Assembly: GCA_964577215.1 (NCBI GenBank)
Contig: CAZNYK010000097.1
Span: forward strand, 1 to 16,008
Reading direction: 5' to 3'
DNA: 16,008 nucleotides
Origin: UBA2329 sp964577215
Lineage (GTDB): Bacteria; Bacteroidota; Bacteroidia; Chitinophagales; Saprospiraceae
Under the pieces are notes generated by a model. It searched no databases, was not told the origin of the DNA, and saw nothing but the letters and a program-made list of their open reading frames with translations. Positions 1 through 7,711 of this stretch are shown here, one piece after another. Position 1 is the first letter of the stretch, and every line of letters starts with the position of its first letter. The translations under genes and the position numbers were made by a program.

Positions 1-1
1 C

Positions 2-946
2 CTTGCCCTCCGGGCACAGCCCACCGACGCGAGCATAGACGCCTATGCCGCCGCCTTCACTTGTGAGAAGTGTGTCACCCTCGAAGCCTTCACCAAGGCG
101 CTCACGGAACCCTACGCCGATACCAAAGACAAAGCCCGGGTCGTCTTCGCCTGGGTGGCACAGCACGTGCGCTACGACTACGCCAAGTTCAAAAAAATAC
201 AGAAACAGAAGACCATCACCTTTACCGGCGCTACCAAGCAAGAGGTGGAGCGCAAGCAAAGGATACACTACGAGGAGACCATCCCGAACAAAACCTTCAA
301 AACAAAAAGGGGCGTGTGCGAAGACTACAGCTACCTCTACAAAAAGATGTGCGACTTCGCCGGCATTGAGTGCATAGTGGTCACCGGCCTCACCAAGCAC
401 CTGTCGGCCAAGGTGAGCAACACGGGCCACGCCTGGAACGCCGTGCGCATAGATGACCAATGGCGCCTGCTCGACGCCACCTGGGGCGCAGGCTACATCG
501 ATGAGCGGGAGCGGTTTCGCAGGTACTACTCGCCCGGCTATTTCATGACGCCTCCCGCGTTCTTCGCTCTGAATCACCTGCCCGCAGACCCTCAATGGCA
601 ACTGATCGACACTCCGCTGAACCGGCAGGAGTTCAGGAAACAACACTGGCTCAACTACGGGCAGCATACCTACCCGATCTTGGACGTTAAGATGCCGGAC
701 CCCGTTGCGCTGCAAGGAGCGAGCGAGGCGGAACTGCGCATCAAGTTTGCCCAAAAGCCGCCGGTGATCTGGGTGAATAACCGATCGGACAAGCCGGTAC
801 CCTTCAAGGAGTCAACTGCCGACGACGGCTACACGGTGCTCAAGGTCAACAAGCGGAGCAAGGAGGTGTTGGTTTATGGTGGAGCGCAGTCGAGGGGCAG
901 GGTCACCGGACTGGCACTGGGCAAGTTTTTTGTGGATGGGCGGTAG
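2..946 (+). CDS. Transglutaminase-like superfamily protein, 5' end outside window
   Basis: The reading frame is open from the window edge to the TAG at 944-946, so the start lies upstream. The first visible residues (LALRAQ) resemble the end of a signal peptide cleaved before Gln, which suggests an exported protein missing only some 15-20 residues. The transglutaminase/cysteine-protease fold is clear: a DKARVVFAWVAQHVRYDY segment, then GVCEDYS with the catalytic Cys at 317-319, GHAWN with the His at 428-430, and LLDATWGAG with the Asp at 473-475, in the normal Cys-His-Asp order. About 155 residues follow, with no motif I recognise. Family members include bacterial proteases and peptide-crosslinking or peptide-cleaving enzymes; the substrate cannot be told. 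A GTG at 155 is an internal codon, not the start, because the conserved helix before it is already in frame. The family assignment is confident; the function is open. Confidence 0.85.
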   Translation, partial: LALRAQPTDASIDAYAAAFTCEKCVTLEAFTKALTEPYADTKDKARVVFAWVAQHVRYDYAKFKKIQKQKTITFTGATKQEVERKQRIHYEETIPNKTFKTKRGVCEDYSYLYKKMCDFAGIECIVVTGLTKHLSAKVSNTGHAWNAVRIDDQWRLLDATWGAGYIDERERFRRYYSPGYFMTPPAFFALNHLPADPQWQLIDTPLNRQEFRKQHWLNYGQHTYPILDVKMPDPVALQGASEAELRIKFAQKPPVIWVNNRSDKPVPFKESTADDGYTVLKVNKRSKEVLVYGGAQSRGRVTGLALGKFFVDGR

Positions 947-976
947 GGGGTTTTCTACATTTGCAGTAGTTTTTTT

Positions 977-1026
977 AGCTGCGAGCCGCGAGCTTGCCTG
1001 CCCCGATGAAGTCGGGGAGCTGCGAG
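977..1026. repeat. Palindrome flanked by 9-bp direct repeats in the spacer before the PhzF gene
   Basis: The sequence AGCTGCGAG occurs at 977-985 and again at 1018-1026. Between them sits CCCCGA (1001-1006) and its reverse complement TCGGGG (1012-1017) around a 5-nt loop. The layout resembles a small dispersed intergenic repeat. The palindrome core resembles the one inside the PhzF gene at 1832-1853. It could also act as a weak hairpin terminator for the preceding gene, but no T-tract follows it. Confidence 0.5.
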
Positions 1027-1078
1027 TTTAGTCGCTGTAAAAATGATAGCCTCTTTCTTGATTTGAACCAGCTATGAC

Positions 1079-1094
1079 TCTGTTTTGAAACAGA
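1079..1094. promoter_or_regulatory. 16-bp near-perfect palindrome upstream of the PhzF gene, possible operator
   Basis: The arms TCTGTTT (1079-1085) and AAACAGA (1088-1094) are exact reverse complements around a central TG. The site ends about 80 bp before the PhzF start codon, where a regulator could bind. The rest of the 947-1174 spacer is AT-rich with no convincing TAnnTTTG promoter. The operator role is inferred from symmetry and position only. Confidence 0.3.
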
Positions 1095-1174
1095 ATTTGG
1101 TCTTTTTCAACACCGAAACTCGAAGCTCAAAGCTCTTAACTCAAATATTTCCATAACTCAATTTCCATGCCACC

Positions 1175-1984
1175 ATGCCATCATCTCCCATCTATCAAAT
1201 AGACGCCTTCACCGACCGCCTTTTCTCCGGCAATCCCGCCGCCGTAGTGCCGCTCGACGCCTGGCTGCCGGACGAGTTGATGCAGGCCATCGCCCTGGAG
1301 AACAACCTCTCCGAAACGGCATTCTTCGTGCCCCGCGACGAGGACTTCGAGCTGCGCTGGTTCACACCAACCGTAGAAGTGGACCTCTGCGGGCATGCTA
1401 CTTTGGCCACTGCCCATGTGTTGTTTCAGCATTTGAACTACGCTAAGCCGCGCATCGTGTTCCACACCCGGAGCGGCGCGCTGACGGTGGAGCGCAGCGG
1501 GCAGGGCTACCGGATGGATTTTCCTGCCGACGACATCCGGCAAATAGAGGTTCCGCAGGGGTTGGAGCAGGCTTTGGGCATGCCCGTACTCGAGGTTTGG
1601 CAAGGCCGGAACGATCTCATGGCGGTGCTGCATAGCCAGGAGTCGGTACAGCGCTTGAAGCCGGATATGGCGGCGTTGAAACAATTGGGCGGAAGGGGCA
1701 TCATCGCCACAGCGCCCGGCGAGGAGGCCGATTTCGTGTCGCGCTGTTTCTTCCCGGCTGCCGGCGTGGACGAAGACCCCGTGACCGGTTCGGCGCATAC
1801 CACCATGACGCCATACTGGGCCGGGCGGCTGGTCCCGACAGGGGTGTCGGGACGGCTGGAAGCGAGGCAATTATCTGCCCGCAGCGGCGCATTGGTCTGT
1901 GTGCTCGAGGGGAACAGGGTGTTGCTGGAAGGAGAAGCCGTGACTTACCTAAAAGGGGAGTTTTATCTGCAGCCATCTCCTTAA
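1175..1984 (+). CDS. PhzF family isomerase/epimerase-like protein
   Basis: This 269-aa protein has the full PhzF (diaminopimelate-epimerase fold) signature. The N-terminus reads YQIDAFTDRLFSGNPAAVV, followed by NNLSETAFF with the conserved catalytic Glu at about residue 47, DLCGHATLATAHVLF, and a C-terminal GVDEDPVTGSAHTTMTPYW segment. The length is usual for the YddE/YHI9 group. True PhzF isomerises dihydrohydroxyanthranilate in phenazine synthesis, but no phenazine genes lie nearby, so this is one of the many family members with unknown substrate, probably cytosolic. The ATG at 1175 is chosen because the conserved N-terminal strand begins right after it; an ATG at 1167 is out of frame. It converges with the thioredoxin-TPR gene, and both stop codons share TTAA at 1981-1984. 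A 22-bp palindrome lies within its coding sequence at 1832-1853. Confidence 0.9.
   Translation: MPSSPIYQIDAFTDRLFSGNPAAVVPLDAWLPDELMQAIALENNLSETAFFVPRDEDFELRWFTPTVEVDLCGHATLATAHVLFQHLNYAKPRIVFHTRSGALTVERSGQGYRMDFPADDIRQIEVPQGLEQALGMPVLEVWQGRNDLMAVLHSQESVQRLKPDMAALKQLGGRGIIATAPGEEADFVSRCFFPAAGVDEDPVTGSAHTTMTPYWAGRLVPTGVSGRLEARQLSARSGALVCVLEGNRVLLEGEAVTYLKGEFYLQPSP
1832..1853. repeat. Perfect 9-bp-arm palindrome inside the PhzF coding region
   Basis: GTCCCGACA (1832-1840), loop GGGG, then TGTCGGGAC (1845-1853): a perfect 9-bp stem with a 4-nt loop. It is read in frame as Val-Pro-Thr-Gly-Val-Ser-Gly. Its core (CCCGA/TCGGG) resembles the spacer palindrome at 1001-1017, so it may be an inserted dispersed palindrome tolerated between conserved motifs of the protein. 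Confidence 0.55.
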
Positions 1985-2778
1985 TACAGCGCCATATCGA
2001 ACCTGCGCCGCCATGTCCTCGTCAATTCGTGTTGCGGCCCCAAGGTGCGAAAAAGCGCAATAGCGGCCTTTCGCGGCAAGTCGTCTGCATAGGATTTATC
2101 CATGCCCACCGCTTCTATGAGGTGCTGTATGGCTGATTCCATGCGTCCTTCGCGGGCGTCCTGCACGGCTTGGGCAAGCACTTGGGCTACCGGCACGCCG
2201 TTGCCGGAAAACTGGAGGAAACGGGCCAAGGTGCGGATGTCTTCGGCGGCATCAAAAAATTCGTGCCCCATACCGATGCCCTCTACCAATGCGGCGGCCT
2301 GCCCGGGATCGGAAAAGACCAGCCGGCCTGCAAGGGCTGCGCGAGCTTCCGCCACATCCGGGTTGGCGCGCACAAAACCGGCGAGCAGTGCCATTGCTTC
2401 GGCATTGCCGCTGTCCAATTGCCCGAGGATGCTCTTCAGGTCTCCCTGCCGGGCATCGGGTATGTACTGGTCCAGCCATTTGATAATGGACTGCCGGGGC
2501 AGAGCGCCCGCAAATTCGGCCACCACCTTGCCCTCGTGGAACATCTTCACGTTGGGGATGCTCATCACCTGGTACTGTTGGGCCAATTCGTATTCCTCGT
2601 CGGAGTTGATCTTCACCAGCGTCCAGCGGTCGGATTGTTCTTCGGCCAATTGTTCCAATACCGGGCCGAGTATGCGGCAAGGCCCGCACCAGGGCGCCCA
2701 GAAATCTACCACCACGGGTTTTTCGTGGCTGCGGTCTATTACGTCCTGTTGGAAATTCGTCATATCCATAAGTGTCAT
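1981..2778 (-). CDS. Thioredoxin domain plus TPR-like protein (CnoX/YbbN-like)
   Basis: The 265-aa protein begins with a complete thioredoxin domain (residues about 5-110): VVVDFWAPWCGPC with the redox pair Cys31/Cys34, the KINSDEEYELAQQYQV segment and the cis-proline loop MSIPNVK. A helical half (about 115-265) rich in Ala follows, containing paired-helix, TPR-like repeats and ending RTWRRRFDMALY, as in CnoX/YbbN proteins. That family acts as a holdase that protects and delivers unfolded clients; E. coli CnoX lacks the CGPC pair, whereas this protein keeps it and should also be a working thiol oxidoreductase. It is probably cytosolic, as no signal peptide is seen. The ATG at 2778 is preferred over the in-frame TTG at 2781; ATGs at 2766 and 2760 are also possible. 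It is transcribed away from the outer-membrane gene, and a hairpin with T8 lies just upstream (2789-2833). Confidence 0.88.
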   Translation of the reverse strand: MTLMDMTNFQQDVIDRSHEKPVVVDFWAPWCGPCRILGPVLEQLAEEQSDRWTLVKINSDEEYELAQQYQVMSIPNVKMFHEGKVVAEFAGALPRQSIIKWLDQYIPDARQGDLKSILGQLDSGNAEAMALLAGFVRANPDVAEARAALAGRLVFSDPGQAAALVEGIGMGHEFFDAAEDIRTLARFLQFSGNGVPVAQVLAQAVQDAREGRMESAIQHLIEAVGMDKSYADDLPRKAAIALFRTLGPQHELTRTWRRRFDMALY

Positions 2779-2788
2779 CAATCTTGGT

Positions 2789-2833
2789 AAAAAAAATCAA
2801 GCAGCCCTTCCCGAATAGGGGTGCAGCCTGCTT
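2789..2833 (-). terminator. Hairpin followed by T8 just upstream of the thioredoxin-TPR gene, possible terminator or attenuator
   Basis: Read on the minus strand, AAGCAG (2833-2828) pairs with CTGCTT (2804-2799). Further CCC/GGG pairing is possible inside. Eight T residues follow (2796-2789), 10 nt before the ATG. No gene on the minus strand ends here, so as a terminator it would act on the leader of the thioredoxin-TPR transcript. The outer stem is only 6 bp and the inner part is imperfect. I see no leader peptide and no known riboswitch. Confidence 0.35.
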
Positions 2834-2890
2834 ATTTACATCATTGCGATGAATAAAGTTGAATTTTCAAACCGCAAAAACCTTGAGATC

Positions 2891-3460
2891 ATGCGTATCC
2901 TGTTGTTTTCCCTTTCCCTGCTCACCGCGCTTTCCATTCAAGCACAGCGGCATCAAACCCTTTTCAGCGACCTGGACGTAGTGGGCGCTTTCGGAGCGCC
3001 GATATTGGAGATCAGTTCCATTAACGGGGAGTCTGTCTCCGACGTAGGCGGCGGCGGCGCGCTCATCCTGGAAGATTTTTTCCTCGGCGGCTACGGCATC
3101 GGCAATGAGTTTGCCAAAGTCTCTATTGACGGCGACCTGTACGATATCAGGTTCCGGCACCGGGGGTTCTGGCTCGGCTACGCCCCCCGCGCCTATAAGG
3201 TGGCCCACATTTACGGCAGTGCGCGCATTGGGTGGGGCAAAACCGACCTCCGCCAGGAGAAAAGGACGTTTTATTCCGACCGCGTATTCGTGATGACGCC
3301 GGAGATCGGGGTAGAGTTCAACGTGTTTGATTTCTTCAAATTGGCCGTTACCGGCGGTTACCGTTGGGTAAACGGAGTGGACAGCCTGCCCGGTCAGTTG
3401 ACAAATGAAAGTTTCAGCAGCCCGGTCGGCACGCTCACTTTCCGCTTTGGCGGTTTCTGA
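2891..3460 (+). CDS. Small outer-membrane beta-barrel protein, hypothetical
   Basis: This is a 189-aa protein. The start at 2891 is chosen because MRILLFSLSLLTALSIQAQ is an ideal signal peptide with cleavage near Ala-Gln. An in-frame ATG at 2849 would add 14 polar residues in front and is less likely. The mature part alternates polar and hydrophobic residues with many Gly and aromatic residues (GGYGIGNEF, FRHRGFWLGYAP, IYGSARIGWGK, VTGGYRWV) and ends in Phe (TLTFRFGGF), typical of barrels inserted into the outer membrane by the BAM complex. The strand count fits roughly an eight-strand barrel. I do not recognise a specific family. Its TGA abuts the stop codon of the convergent HtrA-type gene with no spacer. 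Confidence 0.75.
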   Translation: MRILLFSLSLLTALSIQAQRHQTLFSDLDVVGAFGAPILEISSINGESVSDVGGGGALILEDFFLGGYGIGNEFAKVSIDGDLYDIRFRHRGFWLGYAPRAYKVAHIYGSARIGWGKTDLRQEKRTFYSDRVFVMTPEIGVEFNVFDFFKLAVTGGYRWVNGVDSLPGQLTNESFSSPVGTLTFRFGGF

Positions 3461-4888
3461 TCACTCCATTTCAAAGGAGTAGAAATAGGTGTCGGCATAG
3501 TTCTCATAGACGCCCTCCAGCAGTACTTTTCCGCGGGCGGTGGAAATGAGGGCCACGAGATCATCCACGGCGTTCACGGCCTTTCCGTTCACTTTGGTGA
3601 TCACGAAGCCGGGGTCCATATTGGTGCTCTCCACTTTGGTGTCGCGGTAGATGCTGATCACCTTTATGCCTTGAGCGCCGATGCGCCTGCGTTCTTCGCG
3701 GGTAAGGCTGCGCACCTCGAATCCGAGATCGCGCAGGAGCGACTCCTGGCGTGCCGTCACTAATGCGGTGTCGTTGGATTTATTTTTCAGTACCACGTCC
3801 GTTTTGTGCGCTTTCCCGTTGCGGAAATACTCCACTGCAATGACGTTGCCGGGGCGGAAACGGCCAACCTGCTCCTGCATTTCTGACATGGTGCGCGTTT
3901 TCACCCCGTTGATCCGGATGATGACGTCCCCTTTGCGCAGACCGGCATCGTCGGCGCCGCCGCCCGGCGATACGCGGGTGATGAGCACCCCTTCGATGGA
4001 GGAAAGTCCCAGGGCGCCGGCTTGCCTGCTGTCCAAATTGTCGATAAACACGCCGAGCAGCCCCCGCTGTACCGTGCCGTAATCGCGCAGATCGCGAATG
4101 ACCTTGCGCACCAAATTGGCGGGTACGGCAAAAGAATAACCCTCATAGCGCCCCGAACGGGTAATGATGGCCGTATTGATGCCGATCAATTCGCCGTTGG
4201 AATTGACCAAAGCGCCGCCGCTGTTGCCGGGGTTGACGGCGGCATCGGTTTGGATGAACGACTCAATGCGGTCTTGCCCCTCCAGGATGTCTATACTGCG
4301 GCCTTTAGCGCTGACGATCCCCGCTGTGACGGTGGATTCCAGGTTGAAGGGGTTGCCCACTGCCAGCACCCACTCGCCCACGCGCAGGGAATCTGAATTG
4401 CCGAAGGGCAAAACCGGTAAATTAGAGGCTTTGATGCGGAGCAGCGCCAGGTCGGTAGAAAGGTCCACCCCGATGACCTCTGCTACAAACTCGCGTTTGT
4501 CGTTAAGCGTGACCTCTATCCGGTCGGCGCCTTCGATGACGTGGCTGTTGGTCACGATATACCCGTTTTCGCCGATGATGACCCCTGAGCCGGTGGAGGT
4601 GTTGACGCCCTCGCCCCAAAAATGGAAAGTCCTGCCCTTCTGCGCCGTTTTGACGTTGACCACCGCCGGCGTGGCGGCTTCGGCAGCGTTGGTGAATTCG
4701 GTGGGCGATGCCGACAGGAAAGTGCGCGGCCTGACCTCGTTGAGCGGGTCTTCGCCCATGGTGGCATAACGAGCGGAAGAGTCGTCGCGGATGACGACTT
4801 CCCGGGGCTTGTCGAAAAAGCGATACACCACAGCGCCCGACAGGGAACTGAACACATAAGTGACGGCAAGGAAAATATATTTTTTCAT
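3461..4888 (-). CDS. htrA: HtrA/DegP-type (Do family) periplasmic serine protease with two PDZ domains
   Basis: This 475-aa protein starts with a membrane anchor or signal segment (about residues 3-24). The trypsin-like domain carries the triad His116 (TNSHVIEGAD), Asp146 (DLSTDLALL) and Ser223 (NPGNSGGAL). Two C-terminal PDZ domains follow, at about 270-355 (GVFIDNLD ... DDAGLRKGDVIIRINGV) and about 385-475 (DPGFVITKVNGKAVNAVDDL). The family degrades or refolds damaged proteins in the periplasm, consistent with an outer-membrane gene as neighbour. The ATG at 4888 is chosen because it gives MKKYIF at the head of the hydrophobic segment; an in-frame TTG at 4915 would only add nine polar residues. 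It diverges from the ribonucleotide reductase gene across about 200 bp and its stop codon directly abuts that of the outer-membrane gene. The length is usual for DegP-type enzymes. Confidence 0.93.
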   Translation of the reverse strand: MKKYIFLAVTYVFSSLSGAVVYRFFDKPREVVIRDDSSARYATMGEDPLNEVRPRTFLSASPTEFTNAAEAATPAVVNVKTAQKGRTFHFWGEGVNTSTGSGVIIGENGYIVTNSHVIEGADRIEVTLNDKREFVAEVIGVDLSTDLALLRIKASNLPVLPFGNSDSLRVGEWVLAVGNPFNLESTVTAGIVSAKGRSIDILEGQDRIESFIQTDAAVNPGNSGGALVNSNGELIGINTAIITRSGRYEGYSFAVPANLVRKVIRDLRDYGTVQRGLLGVFIDNLDSRQAGALGLSSIEGVLITRVSPGGGADDAGLRKGDVIIRINGVKTRTMSEMQEQVGRFRPGNVIAVEYFRNGKAHKTDVVLKNKSNDTALVTARQESLLRDLGFEVRSLTREERRRIGAQGIKVISIYRDTKVESTNMDPGFVITKVNGKAVNAVDDLVALISTARGKVLLEGVYENYADTYFYSFEME

Positions 4889-5059
4889 GGGCGCTTGCTG
4901 CTTTAGGTGTTTCAACGTTGGGAAGGTGGCGGTTGGTTTAAATGCCGGGTAATTTTTTTGAATCCTTACCCAGCCTTTTTTCAGCCTTGAAAATCAACCG
5001 CTTTGTTAAATTATCAACATTTTGTGGGAAAAAAATCCGGCCAATAGCGGGAAAGTCCC

Positions 5060-5067
5060 TACCTTGG
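5060..5067 (+). promoter_or_regulatory. Possible -7 element (TACCTTGG) of the ribonucleotide reductase promoter
   Basis: TACCTTGG is one base from the Bacteroidota -7 consensus TAnnTTTG and lies 22 nt before the ATG at 5090. That is the same spacing as the better TACCTTTG element before the trp leader. No TTTG at a proper -33 distance is seen (the nearest, at 5021-5024, is about 35 nt away), so this is weak. Confidence 0.3.
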
Positions 5068-5089
5068 AACCACCAAAATATAAACTACT

Positions 5090-7669
5090 ATGGAAACCAA
5101 GAGTAAGGGCGCGGCCTCTACAGCAGCCGGTGCTAAAAAAAGGAAAACCTGGTCTGCCAAGGAAGCTTTGGAGGCTTCCGTTGCCTATTTTGACGGCGAC
5201 GAGCTGGCCGCCAACGTGTGGGTAAACAAATACGCGCTGAAAGACTCCTTCGGCAATATATACGAGCGCAGCCCCGACGACATGCACCGCCGCATTGCCG
5301 CCGAGATGGCCCGCATAGAGCAGCGCTACCCCAATCCTGTTTCCGAAGAAGAAATGTACGAAATGCTCGCCCGTTTTCGCTATATCATTCCGCAGGGCAG
5401 CCCCATGGCCGGTATCGGCAACGACATGCAGGTGTCTTCCCTCTCCAACTGTTTTGTCATCGGCAACAACGCCGATTCCTATGGCGGCATCATCCGCACC
5501 GACGAAGAGCAGGTGCAACTCATGAAGCGCCGGGGAGGCGTGGGGCACGACCTGAGCCACATACGCCCCAAAGGCAGCCCCGTGATGAACAGCGCCCTGA
5601 GTTCTACCGGCATCGTACCCTTTATGGAGCGCTACTCCAACTCCACCCGCGAAGTGGCCCAGGACGGCCGCCGCGGCGCGCTCATGCTTACCATCTCCAT
5701 CAAACACCCCGACGCCGAAGACTTTATCGATGCCAAATTGGAAGCAGGCAAAGTGACCGGCGCCAACGTAAGCGTTCGCATCGACGACGCTTTCATGCGC
5801 TCGGCCATAGAAGGCAAAACCTACCGGCAGCAATACCCCGTGGATGCAGATGCTCCCGCCATCGTCAAAGATATTGAAGCCGAAAAACTCTGGAGCAAGA
5901 TCATCTTCAACGCGTGGAAGAGCGCCGAACCGGGTGTCCTGTTCTGGGATACCGTCATCCGCGAATCGGTACCTGACTGTTACGCCGACCTCGGCTACCG
6001 GACCATTTCCACCAACCCCTGCGGAGAGATCCCGCTTTGCCCGTACGACAGTTGCCGCCTGCTGGCAATCAATTTGTTCAGCTATGTGGATGAGCCCTTT
6101 ACGCCGCAGGCCCGCTTCAACTTCGATAAATTCCGCCGGCACGCCCAACTCGCCCTGCGCATGATGGACAACATTATCGATATGGAAATAGAGAAGGTGG
6201 AGCGCATACTGGAAAAGATAAAAAACGACCCGGAAGCCGAAGGCATCAAAAACGTGGAGCAATCCCTGTGGGAAAAAGTGCTGCGCGCCTGCGTCAACGG
6301 CCGCCGCACCGGCGTGGGCATCACCGCCGAAGGCGATATGCTGGCCGCATTGGGACTGCGCTACGGCAGCGACGAAGCCATCGAATTTGCCGTGAAAGTA
6401 CAACGGGAACTGGCAATCAACGCCTATCGCTCCTCCGTTGACCTGGCGCGCGAACGCGGCCCCTTCCCCATCTTCGACGCCAGCCGCGAAATGCGCAACC
6501 CTTTCATCCAGCGGCTCCGCAACGCCGACCCGAAACTTTATGAAGACATGGTGAAGTACGGCCGGCGCAACATTGCCTTGCTCACCATAGCGCCTACCGG
6601 CACCACCAGCCTTATGAGCCAGACCACCTCCGGCATTGAACCTGTGTTTATGGTGTCGTACCTGCGCCGTCGCAAGGTCAACCCTAATGATAAAGACGTG
6701 CACGTGGACTTTATTGACGAAGTAGGCGACCATTGGGAAGAATACCACGTGTTTCATCAAAAGTTTGCCGACTGGTTGCGCACCCAGGGATACGATGTCA
6801 AGGCAGTGACCAAAATGAGCAAGGACGATATTCGGCCTATCATTGAAAAATCTCCATACCACCGCGCTACCGCCAACGATGTGGACTGGGTGCAAAAAGT
6901 AAAAATGCAGGGCGCTATTCAGAAATGGGTGGATCACTCCATCAGCGTCACTGTCAACATCCCCGAAGACACTTCTGTGGAAATGGTGCGCCAGATATAT
7001 CAAACCGCCTGGGAAGCAGGCTGCAAAGGCTGTACCATCTACCGCGACGGATCGCGATCAGGGGTGCTCGTTGCCGAAAGTAAAAAGAGTAAAGCAGGAG
7101 AAGTGCATAGCGGCGCCAACGGGATATTCCCGGCCAAGCGCCCCAAACGCCTGGAGGCCGACATCGTACGCTTCATGAACAACAACGAACGATGGATGGC
7201 TGTCATCGGCTTGGTAGAAGGAATCCCCTACGAAATTTTCACGGGCCGCGCCGAAGATATCTTCCATCTGCCCGATTACGTCACCAAGGGTTGGGTCATC
7301 AAAGCCATGGACGATGAGGGTAAAAAGCGCTACGACTTTCAGTTTACCGACCGCGAGGGATACCGCGTCACCATAGAGGGCCTGAGCCGGTCTTTCAACA
7401 AGGAATACTGGAACTACGCCAAGCTCATCTCAGGGATTTTGCGCCAGGGCATGCGCTTGGATAAGGTGGTGGAATTGGTCAGCGGCCTCAACGTGGAAGA
7501 AGACTACATCAATACCTGGAAGAACGGCGTGGTGCGCGCGCTCAAACGTTATGTACCCGACGGCACCAAAGTGGAAAAGGAATCCTGCCCGCACTGCCAT
7601 ACGCCCAATCTTCTGTACAGGGAGGGCTGTGTGATCTGTTCGGAATGCGGGTATTCCGAGTGCGGGTAA
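5090..7669 (+). CDS. nrdJ: Class II (adenosylcobalamin-dependent) ribonucleotide reductase
   Basis: This 859-aa enzyme reduces ribonucleotides to deoxyribonucleotides using a radical made from coenzyme B12. Visible landmarks are SNCFVIGNN with Cys121, and the active-site loop NPCGEIPL with Asn309, Cys311 (thiyl radical site) and Glu313. Cys322 lies 11 residues later, the spacing seen in B12-dependent enzymes of the Thermotoga type, and Cys121/Cys322 would be the reducing pair. RRGGVGHDLSHIRPKGSPV and PTGTTSLMSQTTSGIEPVF are also typical. The C-terminus ends in a Cys-rich zinc-ribbon-like tail (CPHCHTP ... CVICSECGYSECG) that probably shuttles electrons from thioredoxin. No small-subunit (NrdB) gene follows, as expected for class II, and no cobalamin riboswitch is apparent upstream. 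The N-terminal extension (about 20 Lys/Ala-rich residues) is low complexity. Confidence 0.94.
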   Translation: METKSKGAASTAAGAKKRKTWSAKEALEASVAYFDGDELAANVWVNKYALKDSFGNIYERSPDDMHRRIAAEMARIEQRYPNPVSEEEMYEMLARFRYIIPQGSPMAGIGNDMQVSSLSNCFVIGNNADSYGGIIRTDEEQVQLMKRRGGVGHDLSHIRPKGSPVMNSALSSTGIVPFMERYSNSTREVAQDGRRGALMLTISIKHPDAEDFIDAKLEAGKVTGANVSVRIDDAFMRSAIEGKTYRQQYPVDADAPAIVKDIEAEKLWSKIIFNAWKSAEPGVLFWDTVIRESVPDCYADLGYRTISTNPCGEIPLCPYDSCRLLAINLFSYVDEPFTPQARFNFDKFRRHAQLALRMMDNIIDMEIEKVERILEKIKNDPEAEGIKNVEQSLWEKVLRACVNGRRTGVGITAEGDMLAALGLRYGSDEAIEFAVKVQRELAINAYRSSVDLARERGPFPIFDASREMRNPFIQRLRNADPKLYEDMVKYGRRNIALLTIAPTGTTSLMSQTTSGIEPVFMVSYLRRRKVNPNDKDVHVDFIDEVGDHWEEYHVFHQKFADWLRTQGYDVKAVTKMSKDDIRPIIEKSPYHRATANDVDWVQKVKMQGAIQKWVDHSISVTVNIPEDTSVEMVRQIYQTAWEAGCKGCTIYRDGSRSGVLVAESKKSKAGEVHSGANGIFPAKRPKRLEADIVRFMNNNERWMAVIGLVEGIPYEIFTGRAEDIFHLPDYVTKGWVIKAMDDEGKKRYDFQFTDREGYRVTIEGLSRSFNKEYWNYAKLISGILRQGMRLDKVVELVSGLNVEEDYINTWKNGVVRALKRYVPDGTKVEKESCPHCHTPNLLYREGCVICSECGYSECG

Positions 7670-7711
7670 AAAACGCCCCACTGCCGGCTGCCGCTAAAGA
7701 CTGCGTTTACC

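Noticed and set aside
2102..2818. Plus-strand frames of 238 and 206 codons over the thioredoxin-TPR gene
   Set aside because: Both are antisense to a gene with a clear CGPC thioredoxin domain; their Ser/Ala or Gly/His-rich composition is not protein-like.
4889..5089. Possible cobalamin riboswitch before the B12-dependent reductase gene
   Set aside because: I could not find the conserved B12 box or a long structured leader in the 200-bp divergent region.
5006..7003. Very long open frame (665 codons) on the strand opposite the ribonucleotide reductase gene
   Set aside because: It mirrors the reductase codons and has no recognisable domain; its His/Ala/Val/Gly-rich composition is what GC-rich antisense frames give.
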